Shown: positions 24,374 to 33,342, counted from the stretch's first letter. The stretch is DNA of 39,522 nucleotides from an uncultured Pelagibacteraceae bacterium (GCA_902581695.1 CACHOW010000007.1:1-39522), one strand, 5' to 3'. Notes: generated from the sequence alone by a model not told the origin. Numbers and translations are program-made.

Positions 24374-25171
24374 CTAAATATCTTTCCCCATAATTTCTTC
24401 TTCCATATTCCAAATCATTTCTAATATTTCCTCACGCTTTGCAGAAAAATCTTTATTTTTTTTAATTTCTCTTAAATCTTCTTTTAATCCCATCAAAGCA
24501 AAAGGTAGATTGTATTCTTTATGTATACGACCTGGTCTAGGAGCCATAACGTAAAGTCTTTCACCAAGTAATAAAGCTTCTTCAACTGAGTGAGTAATTA
24601 AGATAATTGTTTTGCCAGTTTCTTTCCAAATTTTTAAAACTAAAGACTGCATTTTCTCTCTCGTTAGCGCATCAAGTGCACCTAATGGTTCATCCATTAA
24701 AATTAAATCTGGATCGTTAATAAGACATCTTGCTAGAGCAACTCTTTGCTGCATTCCTCCTGATAACTGATAGGTCGGAGTATTACCAAATCCTTGTAAA
24801 CCGACAATTTCTAACCACTCATCTACTTTCTTTGCAGTTTGTATTGGATCTTCTTTCTTCATTCTTAATCCAAAATTTACATTCTCTGCAACTGTTAACC
24901 ATTCAAACAACGCTCCTTGTTGAAAAACCATTCCTCTTTCAACACCAGGGCCATCAATTTCTTTATTATTTAAAGTGATAACACCTGAAGTTGGTCTGAT
25001 AAATCCTGCAGTGATATTAAGTAGTGTTGTTTTCCCACAACCAGATGGGCCTAGAACTGTAAGAAGTTCTCCTTTTTTAAGTGTAAAGTTTAAATCTTTT
25101 AAAGCATGAACCGTTTCTCCTTTTGGAGTCTTAAAAATCATATTAAGATTTTGAGAAATTAGATCACTCAT
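24374..25171 (-). CDS. tauB: Taurine ABC transporter ATP-binding protein
   Basis: 265 residues of the nitrate/sulfonate/taurine ABC ATPase subfamily. Walker A GPSGCGKTT at about 41-49, Q-loop in MVFQQGALFEWLT, signature LSGGMQQRVALAR, Walker B LILMDEPLGALD and the H-loop ILITHSVEEA are all present. The W-L-T after the Q-loop is typical of TauB/SsuB. It powers the TauC permease in the cytoplasm. A terminator-like hairpin separates it from tauA, so lower expression than the binding protein is expected. Confidence 0.9.
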   Translation of the reverse strand: MSDLISQNLNMIFKTPKGETVHALKDLNFTLKKGELLTVLGPSGCGKTTLLNITAGFIRPTSGVITLNNKEIDGPGVERGMVFQQGALFEWLTVAENVNFGLRMKKEDPIQTAKKVDEWLEIVGLQGFGNTPTYQLSGGMQQRVALARCLINDPDLILMDEPLGALDALTREKMQSLVLKIWKETGKTIILITHSVEEALLLGERLYVMAPRPGRIHKEYNLPFALMGLKEDLREIKKNKDFSAKREEILEMIWNMEEEIMGKDI

Positions 25172-25196
25172 AAAACGACTTTATATTAAAATTTTT

Positions 25197-25239
25197 AATA
25201 AAAAAATAGGCACCAATTTAATAAAATTGGCGCCTATTT
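25197..25239 (-). terminator. Attenuating terminator between tauA and tauB
   Basis: On the minus strand, a 16-bp hairpin (arms 25224-25239 and 25204-25219, one G-U pair) with a 4-base loop, followed by a run of T. It begins 20 bases after the tauA stop and precedes tauB. This matches the common arrangement in which the abundant binding-protein transcript ends or is protected here, while read-through serves tauBC and the catabolic genes. Confidence 0.85.
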
Positions 25240-25259
25240 AAATTTTAAATACCTTTAGA

Positions 25260-26201
25260 TTACAAAGGTAAGAAACTAGTGTCTACATTTCCTCTTGGAG
25301 TTCCCATACCTTTTAGGAACGCATCAAGATTTCCTTTAGTCATAGATTGCTTAGTTTCTTCTGGAGTTAAGAATTTAAATCCACTTAAAGTTTCTTTCAT
25401 GTCAGCAACTTTCATTTCTGAAGCCTTAGCCATAACACTCATATTGCTTTTACCAGCTTTGTATCTAGCATTTGCTTCGTGAGTTACTTCTATAAAAGTT
25501 CTTAGCATACCTGGATTTTCTTTCATAAACTTTGTAGTTACTGAAGTAATATCTATTCCAAGAATACCTGCTTTTCTTGCTTCATCAACTGTAAGTAATC
25601 TTGAACCAACTGCAGTTGCAGCTTTAATAGAGTTACCACCAAATAAACATGCCATTACAACATCACCACTTACTAATGCAGCAGCTCCTTCTTCAGGATC
25701 CATTTGAATAATATCCATTTTGCCTCTATCAGCCCCAACAACTTTCATACTTTCATCAAAAACGTATTCAGCCATTGTTCCTAATGGAACAGCAACTTTC
25801 TTACCTTCTAATTCAGTAGCATTTGCTTTAGTAATTCCAGAAGCATTAGAAGTAACACAAGTTGTTCCTCCCATTCCGTATTCCATAGCAATATCAACTA
25901 GTTTAATTGGTGCTTTAGATTTAACAGCGTTAATGAAAGGTACTAAACCTTGAGAATAAGAAATATCTATATCCCCTGCAAGCATAGCATCAGTCATCGC
26001 TCCACCATTTGTAAAGTTCGTCCATTTAACTGGAACACCAAGCGCTTTAGCGAATGCTTTTTTTTGCATATCCTCTAAATTTGGACTTGGCCACTCTAGA
26101 AAGTAAGCAACTCTAACTTCATTCGCTGCAGAATTAGCGGCTGAAATACTCAAGTTAAGAGCAACAAAACATCCTAAAAGAAAACTAATTATTTTTTTCA
26201 T
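25260..26201 (-). CDS. tauA: Taurine-type ABC substrate-binding protein
   Basis: 313 residues. Signal peptide at about 1-22 (KKIISFLLGCFVALNLSISAANSA), then a type II periplasmic binding fold of the NMT1/TauA/SsuA family. Seen: VRVAYFLEWPSPN, TNFTNGGAMTDAMLAGDID, VPLGTMAEYVF, MACLFGGNSIK and a helical C-terminal part. It captures taurine or a related sulfonate in the periplasm for TauBC. A strong AGGGGA ribosome site precedes the ATG, and a TATAAT-like -10 lies about 70 bases upstream. First gene of the leftward operon. Confidence 0.88.
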   Translation of the reverse strand: MKKIISFLLGCFVALNLSISAANSAANEVRVAYFLEWPSPNLEDMQKKAFAKALGVPVKWTNFTNGGAMTDAMLAGDIDISYSQGLVPFINAVKSKAPIKLVDIAMEYGMGGTTCVTSNASGITKANATELEGKKVAVPLGTMAEYVFDESMKVVGADRGKMDIIQMDPEEGAAALVSGDVVMACLFGGNSIKAATAVGSRLLTVDEARKAGILGIDITSVTTKFMKENPGMLRTFIEVTHEANARYKAGKSNMSVMAKASEMKVADMKETLSGFKFLTPEETKQSMTKGNLDAFLKGMGTPRGNVDTSFLPL

Positions 26202-26414
26202 TTATTCCCCTATCATTAATTATTTAATTGTAGATATTTAAATTCAATTTTGGATAGAAGTAAAACAAATTATATTGGGAGACAGTATTGCAAACATTTC
26301 AATTGTACAATTTAAAGTTGTATAGTAGTATTTGTCCAATTTGAGTTTAGAGAAATTCCTAGTAAACAACCAAATTTAGTCTATGAATTAAAAAACTTAA
26401 ATTTAATAAAAATT
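26202..26414. promoter_or_regulatory. Divergent tauA/tpa control region
   Basis: 213 bases without a gene between the two arms of the sulfonate locus. It holds a TATAAT-like -10 for tauA (minus strand, 26269-26274). It also holds the perfect palindrome AATTGTACAATT at 26301-26312. An overlapping inverted repeat is TACAA at 26306-26310 with TTGTA at 26318-26322. The palindrome sits about 30 bases upstream of the tauA -10, where an operator for a dimeric regulator could act on both directions. No convincing -35 or tpa promoter could be fixed by eye. Confidence 0.5.
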
Positions 26415-27761
26415 ATGAGCTCTGAAAATAGAACAAATATTCCTAATTCCTTAAATGAACATTGGATGCCTTTTACATCAAATAAAGATTTTAAAAAAAG
26501 TCCAAGATTAATTACTGAAGCAAAAGGTGTTTATTTAAAAACTCATCATGGAAAAACACAAATCGATGCAAGCTCGGGACTGTTTTGCAATCCTCTTGGA
26601 CATGGTAGAAAAGAAATAACTGAGGCAGTTACAAAGCAGTTAGAAACTTTAGATTATGCCCAGCCTTTTCAACAAGGTTTTGGTGGTTCGTTTGAATTAG
26701 CAACAAAAATTTCCAAACATACACCAGGAGATTTAAATAAAATTTTCTATACTATTTGTGGGTCAACTGCAGTTGAAACAGCCCTTAAAATCGCAATAGC
26801 TTATCATAGATCAAAAGGTAAGGCAGAAAGATTTAGATTTGTCGGAAGAGAACGTGGATATCATGGAATGAATATAGGATGCATTTCAGTTGGTGGAATG
26901 ATTAACAACGTAAAGACTTTTGCAAGTGTTTTGATGCCAGGAGTTCAGCATATGAGACATACTCATTTAGATGAACATAAGTTTGTAAGCGGTCAACCTG
27001 AGACAGGAGCAGATAGAGCTGATGATTTAGAAAGAATAGCAATGAATTTTGGTCCAGAAAATATAGCGGCATGTATTGTTGAACCAATTGCTGGATCAAC
27101 TGGAACTTTAGTTCCACCCAAAGGTTATTTACAAAAATTAAGAAATATTTGTGATAAACACGGCATACTTTTAATTTTTGATGAAGTGATTACTGGATGG
27201 GGAAGAACAGGTTCTTCTTTTGCAAGTATAGAATATGGAGTAACACCAGACATAATGACAATGGCTAAGGCTACAACTAATGGAGTTGTACCAATGGGTG
27301 TTGTTGCCTGTAAAGATGAAATTTATGATTCAGTAATGGATGCATCACCAATGGGCTCAGTAGAATTATTCCATGGATATACTTATTCAGGTATTCCAGT
27401 TGCTGTTGCGGCTGCATTAGCAGTACAGGATATTTTTGAAAAAGATGATATTTTTAATAGAGCAAAAAATTTAGCTCCATATTTCCAAAAGGGTTTATTT
27501 TCTCTGCAAGATTTAGAGTCTGTAGAAAATATTAGAGGCTATGGAATGATGGGTGGTATAGATATGAAGTTAAATACTAAACCTGGTAAGGCTGGTTATG
27601 AATGTTTTAAAGCTTGTTATGAAGCGGGGGTCAACTTTAAAGCAACAGGTGATTGTTTAATTATTGCTCCACAGTTTATTTGTGAAGAAAAACATATTGA
27701 TGAGATTATTGATAAACTTAGAACAGGTATCACTAATTATCAAAAGAACCAAAAAAACTAG
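26415..27761 (+). CDS. tpa: Taurine:pyruvate aminotransferase (class III)
   Basis: 448 residues, PLP-dependent class III omega-aminotransferase. HWMPFTSNKDFK opens the protein as in omega-amino-acid:pyruvate transaminases. Then come the cofactor segment CGSTAVETALKIA, the Asp of LLIFDEVITGWGRTG and the PLP Lys in MAKATTNG at about 285. Tpa converts taurine and pyruvate to sulfoacetaldehyde and alanine. Linkage to tauABC and an alanine dehydrogenase gene supports this over beta-alanine:pyruvate aminotransferase, which cannot be ruled out from sequence. First gene of the rightward arm. Confidence 0.82.
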   Translation: MSSENRTNIPNSLNEHWMPFTSNKDFKKSPRLITEAKGVYLKTHHGKTQIDASSGLFCNPLGHGRKEITEAVTKQLETLDYAQPFQQGFGGSFELATKISKHTPGDLNKIFYTICGSTAVETALKIAIAYHRSKGKAERFRFVGRERGYHGMNIGCISVGGMINNVKTFASVLMPGVQHMRHTHLDEHKFVSGQPETGADRADDLERIAMNFGPENIAACIVEPIAGSTGTLVPPKGYLQKLRNICDKHGILLIFDEVITGWGRTGSSFASIEYGVTPDIMTMAKATTNGVVPMGVVACKDEIYDSVMDASPMGSVELFHGYTYSGIPVAVAAALAVQDIFEKDDIFNRAKNLAPYFQKGLFSLQDLESVENIRGYGMMGGIDMKLNTKPGKAGYECFKACYEAGVNFKATGDCLIIAPQFICEEKHIDEIIDKLRTGITNYQKNQKN

Positions 27762-27799
27762 TTAGTTAATTTTTTATCTATAGTAAACAGAGAGAGATA

Positions 27800-28918
27800 A
27801 TGAGGATAGGCGTACCTAAAGAAATAAAACCACAAGAAAATAGAATTGGGTTAACACCCGAAAGTGTAAAAACTTTAGTATCTGAAGGTCACGAAGTTTT
27901 AATTGAAAATAATGGTGGCTTTGAAGCTGGTTTTGAAAATGATCAATATATAAAAGCTGGTGCTAAAATAGCCAGTAGTGCAGCTGATATTTTTAACGAT
28001 GCTGAAATAATTGTTAAAGTAAAAGAACCTCAAAAAGTTGAAGTAGATATGATTAGAGAAAATCAAATTGTTTATACTTATCTTCATTTAGCTGCTGCAA
28101 AAGAACTTACAGAGGGATTAATTAAATCTAAAAGTATTAATATTGCTTATGAAACTGTTACTGATGATAATGGTAGACTTCCTTTACTAGCACCTATGAG
28201 TGCTGTTGCAGGACGAATGTCTGTTCAAGCAGGGGCACATTGTTTAGAAAAAAATCAAAAAGGCAGAGGTCTTTTATTAGGAGGTGCGCCAGGGGTAACT
28301 GCTGGAACAGTTGTTATTTTAGGTGGTGGAGTAGTTGGAGAAAACGCTGCAGTTATAGCAACAGGGATGCAAGCTAAAGTTCATATAGTTGATAAATCAG
28401 AAGCAAGGCTCAATCAACTAGTTGAAATGTTTGGTGATAAAATTATTCCTGAACAAAGTGATAAAATAGATTTAAATAATTTGATTGCAGAAGCAGATCT
28501 AGTAGTTGGGGGTGTACTCATACCTGGAGCCGAGGCACCAAAGTTAGTTACAAAAGATATGTTAAAATTAATGAAAAGAGGTTCTGTAATAGTTGATGTT
28601 GCAATAGACCAAGGAGGGTGTGTAGAAACTAGCAAACCAACAACTCATGGAGATCCCACTTACATTATAGATGATGTTGTTCATTATTGTGTAGCAAATA
28701 TGCCTGGTGGAGTTCCTAGAACTTCAACATTAGCTTTAAATAAAGCAACACTTCCTTTCTTAGTAAAATTAGCAAACAAAGGTTACCAAAAAGCTTTAGG
28801 AGAAGATAAAAACTTTTTAGCAGGATTAAATGTTCATAAAGGCCATGTGACTTATAAAGCAGTTGCAGATGTATTTGGACACGAATATCTTGATCCTGGA
28901 GAAGCTATCAAAAATTAA
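27800..28918 (+). CDS. ald: Alanine dehydrogenase
   Basis: 372 residues, full-length NAD-dependent L-alanine dehydrogenase. Catalytic Lys about 75 and His about 96 are in place (VKEPQ and YLHLAAA). VILGGGVVGENAAVIATGMQA in the middle is the NAD-binding Rossmann motif, and MPGGVPRTSTLALNKATLPF is the family C-terminal signature. It oxidises alanine to pyruvate and ammonium, regenerating the pyruvate consumed by Tpa, so the pair nets oxidative deamination of taurine. It starts 38 bases after tpa with a GAGAGAGATA ribosome site. Confidence 0.93.
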   Translation: MRIGVPKEIKPQENRIGLTPESVKTLVSEGHEVLIENNGGFEAGFENDQYIKAGAKIASSAADIFNDAEIIVKVKEPQKVEVDMIRENQIVYTYLHLAAAKELTEGLIKSKSINIAYETVTDDNGRLPLLAPMSAVAGRMSVQAGAHCLEKNQKGRGLLLGGAPGVTAGTVVILGGGVVGENAAVIATGMQAKVHIVDKSEARLNQLVEMFGDKIIPEQSDKIDLNNLIAEADLVVGGVLIPGAEAPKLVTKDMLKLMKRGSVIVDVAIDQGGCVETSKPTTHGDPTYIIDDVVHYCVANMPGGVPRTSTLALNKATLPFLVKLANKGYQKALGEDKNFLAGLNVHKGHVTYKAVADVFGHEYLDPGEAIKN

Positions 28919-28922
28919 TTAA

Positions 28923-31367
28923 ATGGAAAAAAAACTACCAAATAGCACTAAGGTTGTTGTTATTGGAGGTGGTGTAGTAGGTTGTTCTGTTGCTTATCAT
29001 TTAGCAAAATTTGGTTGGAAAGATACAATTCTTTTAGAAAGAGATCAGTTAACATCAGGAACAACTTGGCACGCAGCAGGATTGGTTAGTCAGTTAGGTC
29101 CCTCAGCTGCAATAACCAAGATTAGAAAATATACTTTGGATTTATATAAGAAACTTGAAAAAGAAGTTGATCATTCAGCAGGTTTAAGATTAAACGGCGC
29201 CCTTTCAATTGCTCAAAACAAAGGAAGATGGCAAGAACTTCAAAGACAAGCAACTACGGCACAACTTTATGATGTTGATGTAAGAATTTTAGATAAAAAT
29301 CAAATTAAAAAAGATTATCCAATTATTAATACTGATGAAGTTATTGGTGGCATTTTAATGCCTGGAGATGGTGCTGCTGATCCATCAGGTGTTACTCATA
29401 TGTTGGCTAAAGCTGCAAGAAAAGAGGGAGCACAAATTTTTGAAAAATCTCCAGTAGATGAAATTTTAACTGAGAATGGAAAGATCTCAGGAGTAAAAGT
29501 TAATGGCCAAGAAATTGAATGTGAATATATTGTCTTAGCATCTGGAATGTGGTCAAGACAAATTGGAGAAAAAGCTGGAGTAAGTATCCCACTTTATCCG
29601 GCGGAGCACTTTTATATTATTACTGAACCAATAGAAAATTTGTCTAAAACTTTACCAGTAATTAGAGACTTTGATAATCGAACTTATATCAAAGAGGATG
29701 CAGGTAAAATATTAGTTGGAATTTTTGAAGGAAATTCTATTCCAGCTTGGGATAAGACAAACAAAGTTCCAGAAGATTTTTCTTTTGGTGAGTTTCAAGA
29801 GAATTTTGAACATTTTGAACCTTACTTAGCCTCTGCTATTAAAAGATTTCCAGTTTTAGAGTCTGCTGGTATTAGAAAATTCTTTTCAGGACCAGAATCT
29901 TTTACACCTGATACAAATACATTATTAGGAGAAGTGCCGGAAGTGAAAAACTTTTTTGTATGCTGTGGGTTAAATAGTATTGGTATAGGGAGTGGAGGAG
30001 GCGTTGGTAAAGTTACCGCAGAATGGTTAATGACTGGCCATATCAATGAAGATATTTTTAGTTACGATATAAAAAGATTTCAAAAATTTCATTCAGAATT
30101 GGGTTTTATTAAAAAAAGGATTACAGAGACCTTAGGGGATTTATATGGAATGCATTGGCCATTCAAGCAACATAAAACCTCTAGAAATATTAAAACTTTA
30201 CCTCATCATGATAATCTAAAAAGCTTTGGTGCATGTTTCGGTGTTTCAGGTGGCTATGAAAGACCTATGTGGTTTGCTTTGGATGGGGAAAAAGCTGAGT
30301 ATGAATATAGTTATAATTATCAAAGCTGGTATCCATCAGCTGAATATGAAACAAATAATACAGTTAAAAATGTTGGTTTATTTGACTTAACTCCTTTTTC
30401 TAAGTTTGAAATAAAATCAGATAAAGCACATCAAGAACTGCAGAAAATTTGTACTGCAAATATCAAAAATGAGCCTGGTAAATGTGTTTATACACATATG
30501 TTAAATTCTGATGGTGGAATAGAGACAGATTTAACAGTTGTATGTGTTGATAACAATCATTTTAGAATAATCAGTTCTGCAGCAACAAGAGAGAGAGATA
30601 AATTTCATATTAACAAACATCTTTCTAAAAATATTGAATTAAAAGATATTACAGATGATTTATGTGTATTCGGTTTGTTTGGTCCAAAAAGTAGAGATTT
30701 ACTTAAAACTTTAAGCGAAGATAATTTTGAAAATGATCAATTTAGATTTGGATTTGCAAAGTTTATTACAATTGATGGGGTTAAAATCTGGACTCAAAGA
30801 TTATCTTATGTAGGTGAATTGGGCTACGAGCTATATGTAGATCTTAGAGATGCAAAAAAAATATACGAATTACTTATAGAAAAAGGTAAAGATTTTAATC
30901 TTTCTAATTGTGGGATGCATGCAATGGATATTATGCGAATGGAAAGTGGATTTTTACATTGGGGACATGATATTTCCCCTGAAGAAAACCAGCATCAAGC
31001 AGGTTTAACTTTTACTATTAGCAATAAAAAAGATGTAGATTTTATTGGAAAGCAAGCATTAGAAAAAATTAAACAAGACAAAGTTAAAACTAGATTTTCA
31101 ATGTTTACTTTGAAAGAAAGTGAACCAGGAAAACCATTATTACTTCATGATGAACCTATCTATATTGATGATAAAATTATAGGAAGATCTACATCAGGAA
31201 ATTATTCATTTAATTTCAAAAAAAATTTAGTATTTGGTTATATTAAAAATGACCTATCTAATGAAGAACTACAATCTAAAGATTTATTTATTGAAGTAGA
31301 AAAACAAAAATATCCTATCTCTATTCAATCTGAGCCTCTAAAACGAACAGATTTTAAAAATCTTTAA
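28923..31367 (+). CDS. Dimethylglycine/sarcosine dehydrogenase-like flavoprotein with GcvT domain
   Basis: 814 residues: an N-terminal DAO-type FAD domain (VVVIGGGVVGCSVAYHLAKFG at about 11-31), an FAO_M-like middle and C-terminal GcvT/aminomethyltransferase folate domains from about 420. The His of GTTWHAAGL at about 50 matches the residue that binds FAD covalently in dimethylglycine and sarcosine dehydrogenases. It would oxidatively demethylate an N-methyl amine and pass the formyl unit to tetrahydrofolate. It begins 4 bases after ald in the taurine locus, so N-methyltaurine is a conceivable substrate; dimethylglycine or sarcosine is the standard guess. Confidence 0.85.
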   Translation: MEKKLPNSTKVVVIGGGVVGCSVAYHLAKFGWKDTILLERDQLTSGTTWHAAGLVSQLGPSAAITKIRKYTLDLYKKLEKEVDHSAGLRLNGALSIAQNKGRWQELQRQATTAQLYDVDVRILDKNQIKKDYPIINTDEVIGGILMPGDGAADPSGVTHMLAKAARKEGAQIFEKSPVDEILTENGKISGVKVNGQEIECEYIVLASGMWSRQIGEKAGVSIPLYPAEHFYIITEPIENLSKTLPVIRDFDNRTYIKEDAGKILVGIFEGNSIPAWDKTNKVPEDFSFGEFQENFEHFEPYLASAIKRFPVLESAGIRKFFSGPESFTPDTNTLLGEVPEVKNFFVCCGLNSIGIGSGGGVGKVTAEWLMTGHINEDIFSYDIKRFQKFHSELGFIKKRITETLGDLYGMHWPFKQHKTSRNIKTLPHHDNLKSFGACFGVSGGYERPMWFALDGEKAEYEYSYNYQSWYPSAEYETNNTVKNVGLFDLTPFSKFEIKSDKAHQELQKICTANIKNEPGKCVYTHMLNSDGGIETDLTVVCVDNNHFRIISSAATRERDKFHINKHLSKNIELKDITDDLCVFGLFGPKSRDLLKTLSEDNFENDQFRFGFAKFITIDGVKIWTQRLSYVGELGYELYVDLRDAKKIYELLIEKGKDFNLSNCGMHAMDIMRMESGFLHWGHDISPEENQHQAGLTFTISNKKDVDFIGKQALEKIKQDKVKTRFSMFTLKESEPGKPLLLHDEPIYIDDKIIGRSTSGNYSFNFKKNLVFGYIKNDLSNEELQSKDLFIEVEKQKYPISIQSEPLKRTDFKNL

Positions 31368-32219
31368 TTAAGTTTGTCTTCTTAAAATAAAAACAAAAAT
31401 TACTGAAGTTGCCATCATGATTAATGCATAAGCGGCAGTCGGGACCATATATATCATATCATTACCAAATAATTGTATTCCCACAAAAACTGCCAAAGTT
31501 CCATTTTGGAGACCAGCCTCTAGAGATATGCATCTTCTTTGAGCAACCCCAGTTGCAAAAAATTTAGCAATATAAAAAGCTACAATCATCATTGTAACAT
31601 TTAAAGTAAAAGCAATCATTCCAGCTTTTTCTAAAAACATAACTATGCTATCCCATTCCTCGATATAGATAGCAATAAAAACAATGCTGAACAAACCAAT
31701 GGATATTTTATTGATAGTTTTCATATTGTTTACAATAAAATTATCTGCAAGTTTTCTAATGATCATTCCAATCAATACCGGAACAGTTACAACAAAAAAC
31801 ATTTTTAAAGATATACTGAGCATAGAAACTTCTTTTTTGACATATGTAATATCAAATAATTCTATTGATAAAAAAACTACATAAGGAACAGACACTATAC
31901 TAATTAAACTCGTAATTGCTGTTAAAGATATTGAAAGGGCCACATCTCCATCTGCAAATTTAGTTAGCACATTAGAAGTTACACCACCAGGTGCTGCAGC
32001 TATTAACATTACACCTAATGCTAACTCAATTGGAGTTTTTAAAATAATTATTAAGAAATATGCAATAATAGGAAGCAATACCAACTGACAAATTAATCCA
32101 ATAAAAAATTCTTTAGGGTTTTGAACTACTCTAGTAAAATCTTGAACTGTTAAAGATGCACCTAGTCCCAGCATTATTAATGCTAAAGCTATTGGTGCTA
32201 TTGTTGTTACTATTTCCAT
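31368..32219 (-). CDS. BASS-family sodium:organic anion symporter
   Basis: A 283-residue inner-membrane protein with about nine hydrophobic helices, of the bile acid:Na+ symporter (SBF) family. LGLGASLTVQDFTRVVQNPK near the N-terminus and IAAAPGGVTSNVLTKFADGD at about 73-92 are the Na+-site and crossover signatures; SLEAGLQNGTLAVFVG near 232-247 is the second crossover. Bacterial members carry steroids, pantothenate or keto acids, and the real substrate here is unknown. It abuts the dehydrogenase stop convergently and lies 63 bases downstream of the regulator, probably its target. Confidence 0.85.
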   Translation of the reverse strand: MEIVTTIAPIALALIMLGLGASLTVQDFTRVVQNPKEFFIGLICQLVLLPIIAYFLIIILKTPIELALGVMLIAAAPGGVTSNVLTKFADGDVALSISLTAITSLISIVSVPYVVFLSIELFDITYVKKEVSMLSISLKMFFVVTVPVLIGMIIRKLADNFIVNNMKTINKISIGLFSIVFIAIYIEEWDSIVMFLEKAGMIAFTLNVTMMIVAFYIAKFFATGVAQRRCISLEAGLQNGTLAVFVGIQLFGNDMIYMVPTAAYALIMMATSVIFVFILRRQT

Positions 32220-32282
32220 TTCCCTCTTAATGAAATTAATACTAAATTAATAATATATTAAAAATTTTTTAAAAAAAGGTTT

Positions 32283-33302
32283 TTATGAAATAGTCAAAAG
32301 ATTAAGAACTTTTCTAATGAATTTAGCTTTATTTTTGAAAATTAATTTCTGATATGGAAGAACTCTTTGAACATTGAAACCTGTTAAAATATATTGTTTT
32401 TTCTCGTTTAATCTTAAGTATTCATTTTTTAACAAGAACTTACATTTTCTAATTACTGTTGCTCGAGGGATTCCAGTCATATCAGAAACAGACATTGCAC
32501 TAACACCGTTACTTCTAGCTTTATCACCTCTTATTATCTCTTCATTAAATTTATTATAATCTCCTTTAAATAGTTCTTTTTGAAAATCCATATACTTATG
32601 AGTTTGATTGGAGCCGTTCCTTTTATCTAAAATGGTACTATAATTAAAAGCTTGGTTCATACAAACTGTTCCCCAAACGTGAAATGTTGTTAAGTCCTCA
32701 AACATTTCATGGTATCCAATAACCATTGGAATTTGCATCCTATAAAACCATCTCCAACAAATAGAGAAATTTTTCTTTAACACATTTTCAATCATTTTTG
32801 CTTCAAGTTTTTTGGAGTAAAGTCTTTCCTTTAAAAGTATTTCTGAAATTTTCAAAATATAGCCAGCTGTATATTTCATTTGGTTTTCAGGTTTAATAAA
32901 ACTAAACGATCTTCGGTCAATGATGATTTGTTTTTTTTGTCTTTTTAGAACTCCCAATTTCTCTAGTTCTAGAACTTTTCGTCTAACAGTTTCTTTTGGC
33001 AAATGAAGTTTTTCACATAACTCTGTGATACTGAATCTATCTATTTGAAGAAAATTTTTTGAATAGTACTGATCATAGTTCAATTTAATATTCATTTGAT
33101 CGTAAAACTGTAAAGTTTTTTCAACTAGTGAAATGATAATCATGTATTTATAGTGATCTTTGAAAGCTCGATATACGGCATTCATCCATCTCCATTGATG
33201 ATTGATCCAATCTTTTCCTAATTGATCATAGTTAGCCATCATATGATCATAAACTTGCTCATCGTTAAGAACTTTTGAAAAATCTATTTGTTGTAGACTC
33301 AT
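32283..33302 (-). CDS. Putative transcription regulator with two winged-helix motifs
   Basis: 339 residues with two separate helix-turn-helix-wing patterns: FSITELCEKLHLPKETVRRK ... LKRQKKQIIIDR at about 90-130, and MSVSDMTGIPRATVIRKCKF ... RLNEKKQYILTG at about 270-308. Between them is a helical region rich in aromatic and basic residues (WRWFYRMQ). No known ligand domain is recognised. The two motifs look like GntR/MarR-type folds within one chain. A perfect palindrome at 33333-33342 lies upstream and could be its own operator. The BASS symporter gene follows downstream. Confidence 0.7.
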   Translation of the reverse strand: MSLQQIDFSKVLNDEQVYDHMMANYDQLGKDWINHQWRWMNAVYRAFKDHYKYMIIISLVEKTLQFYDQMNIKLNYDQYYSKNFLQIDRFSITELCEKLHLPKETVRRKVLELEKLGVLKRQKKQIIIDRRSFSFIKPENQMKYTAGYILKISEILLKERLYSKKLEAKMIENVLKKNFSICWRWFYRMQIPMVIGYHEMFEDLTTFHVWGTVCMNQAFNYSTILDKRNGSNQTHKYMDFQKELFKGDYNKFNEEIIRGDKARSNGVSAMSVSDMTGIPRATVIRKCKFLLKNEYLRLNEKKQYILTGFNVQRVLPYQKLIFKNKAKFIRKVLNLLTIS

Positions 33303-33332
33303 AATTTAAAAAACCATTTGAAACCCAAAATG

Positions 33333-33342
33333 GACATATGTC
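33333..33342. promoter_or_regulatory. Palindrome GACATATGTC between regulator and mini-protein genes
   Basis: A perfect 10-base palindrome in the 110-base divergent region, 31 bases upstream of the regulator start and 70 upstream of the mini-protein gene. A candidate operator for the regulator. Evidence is position and symmetry only. Confidence 0.3.
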
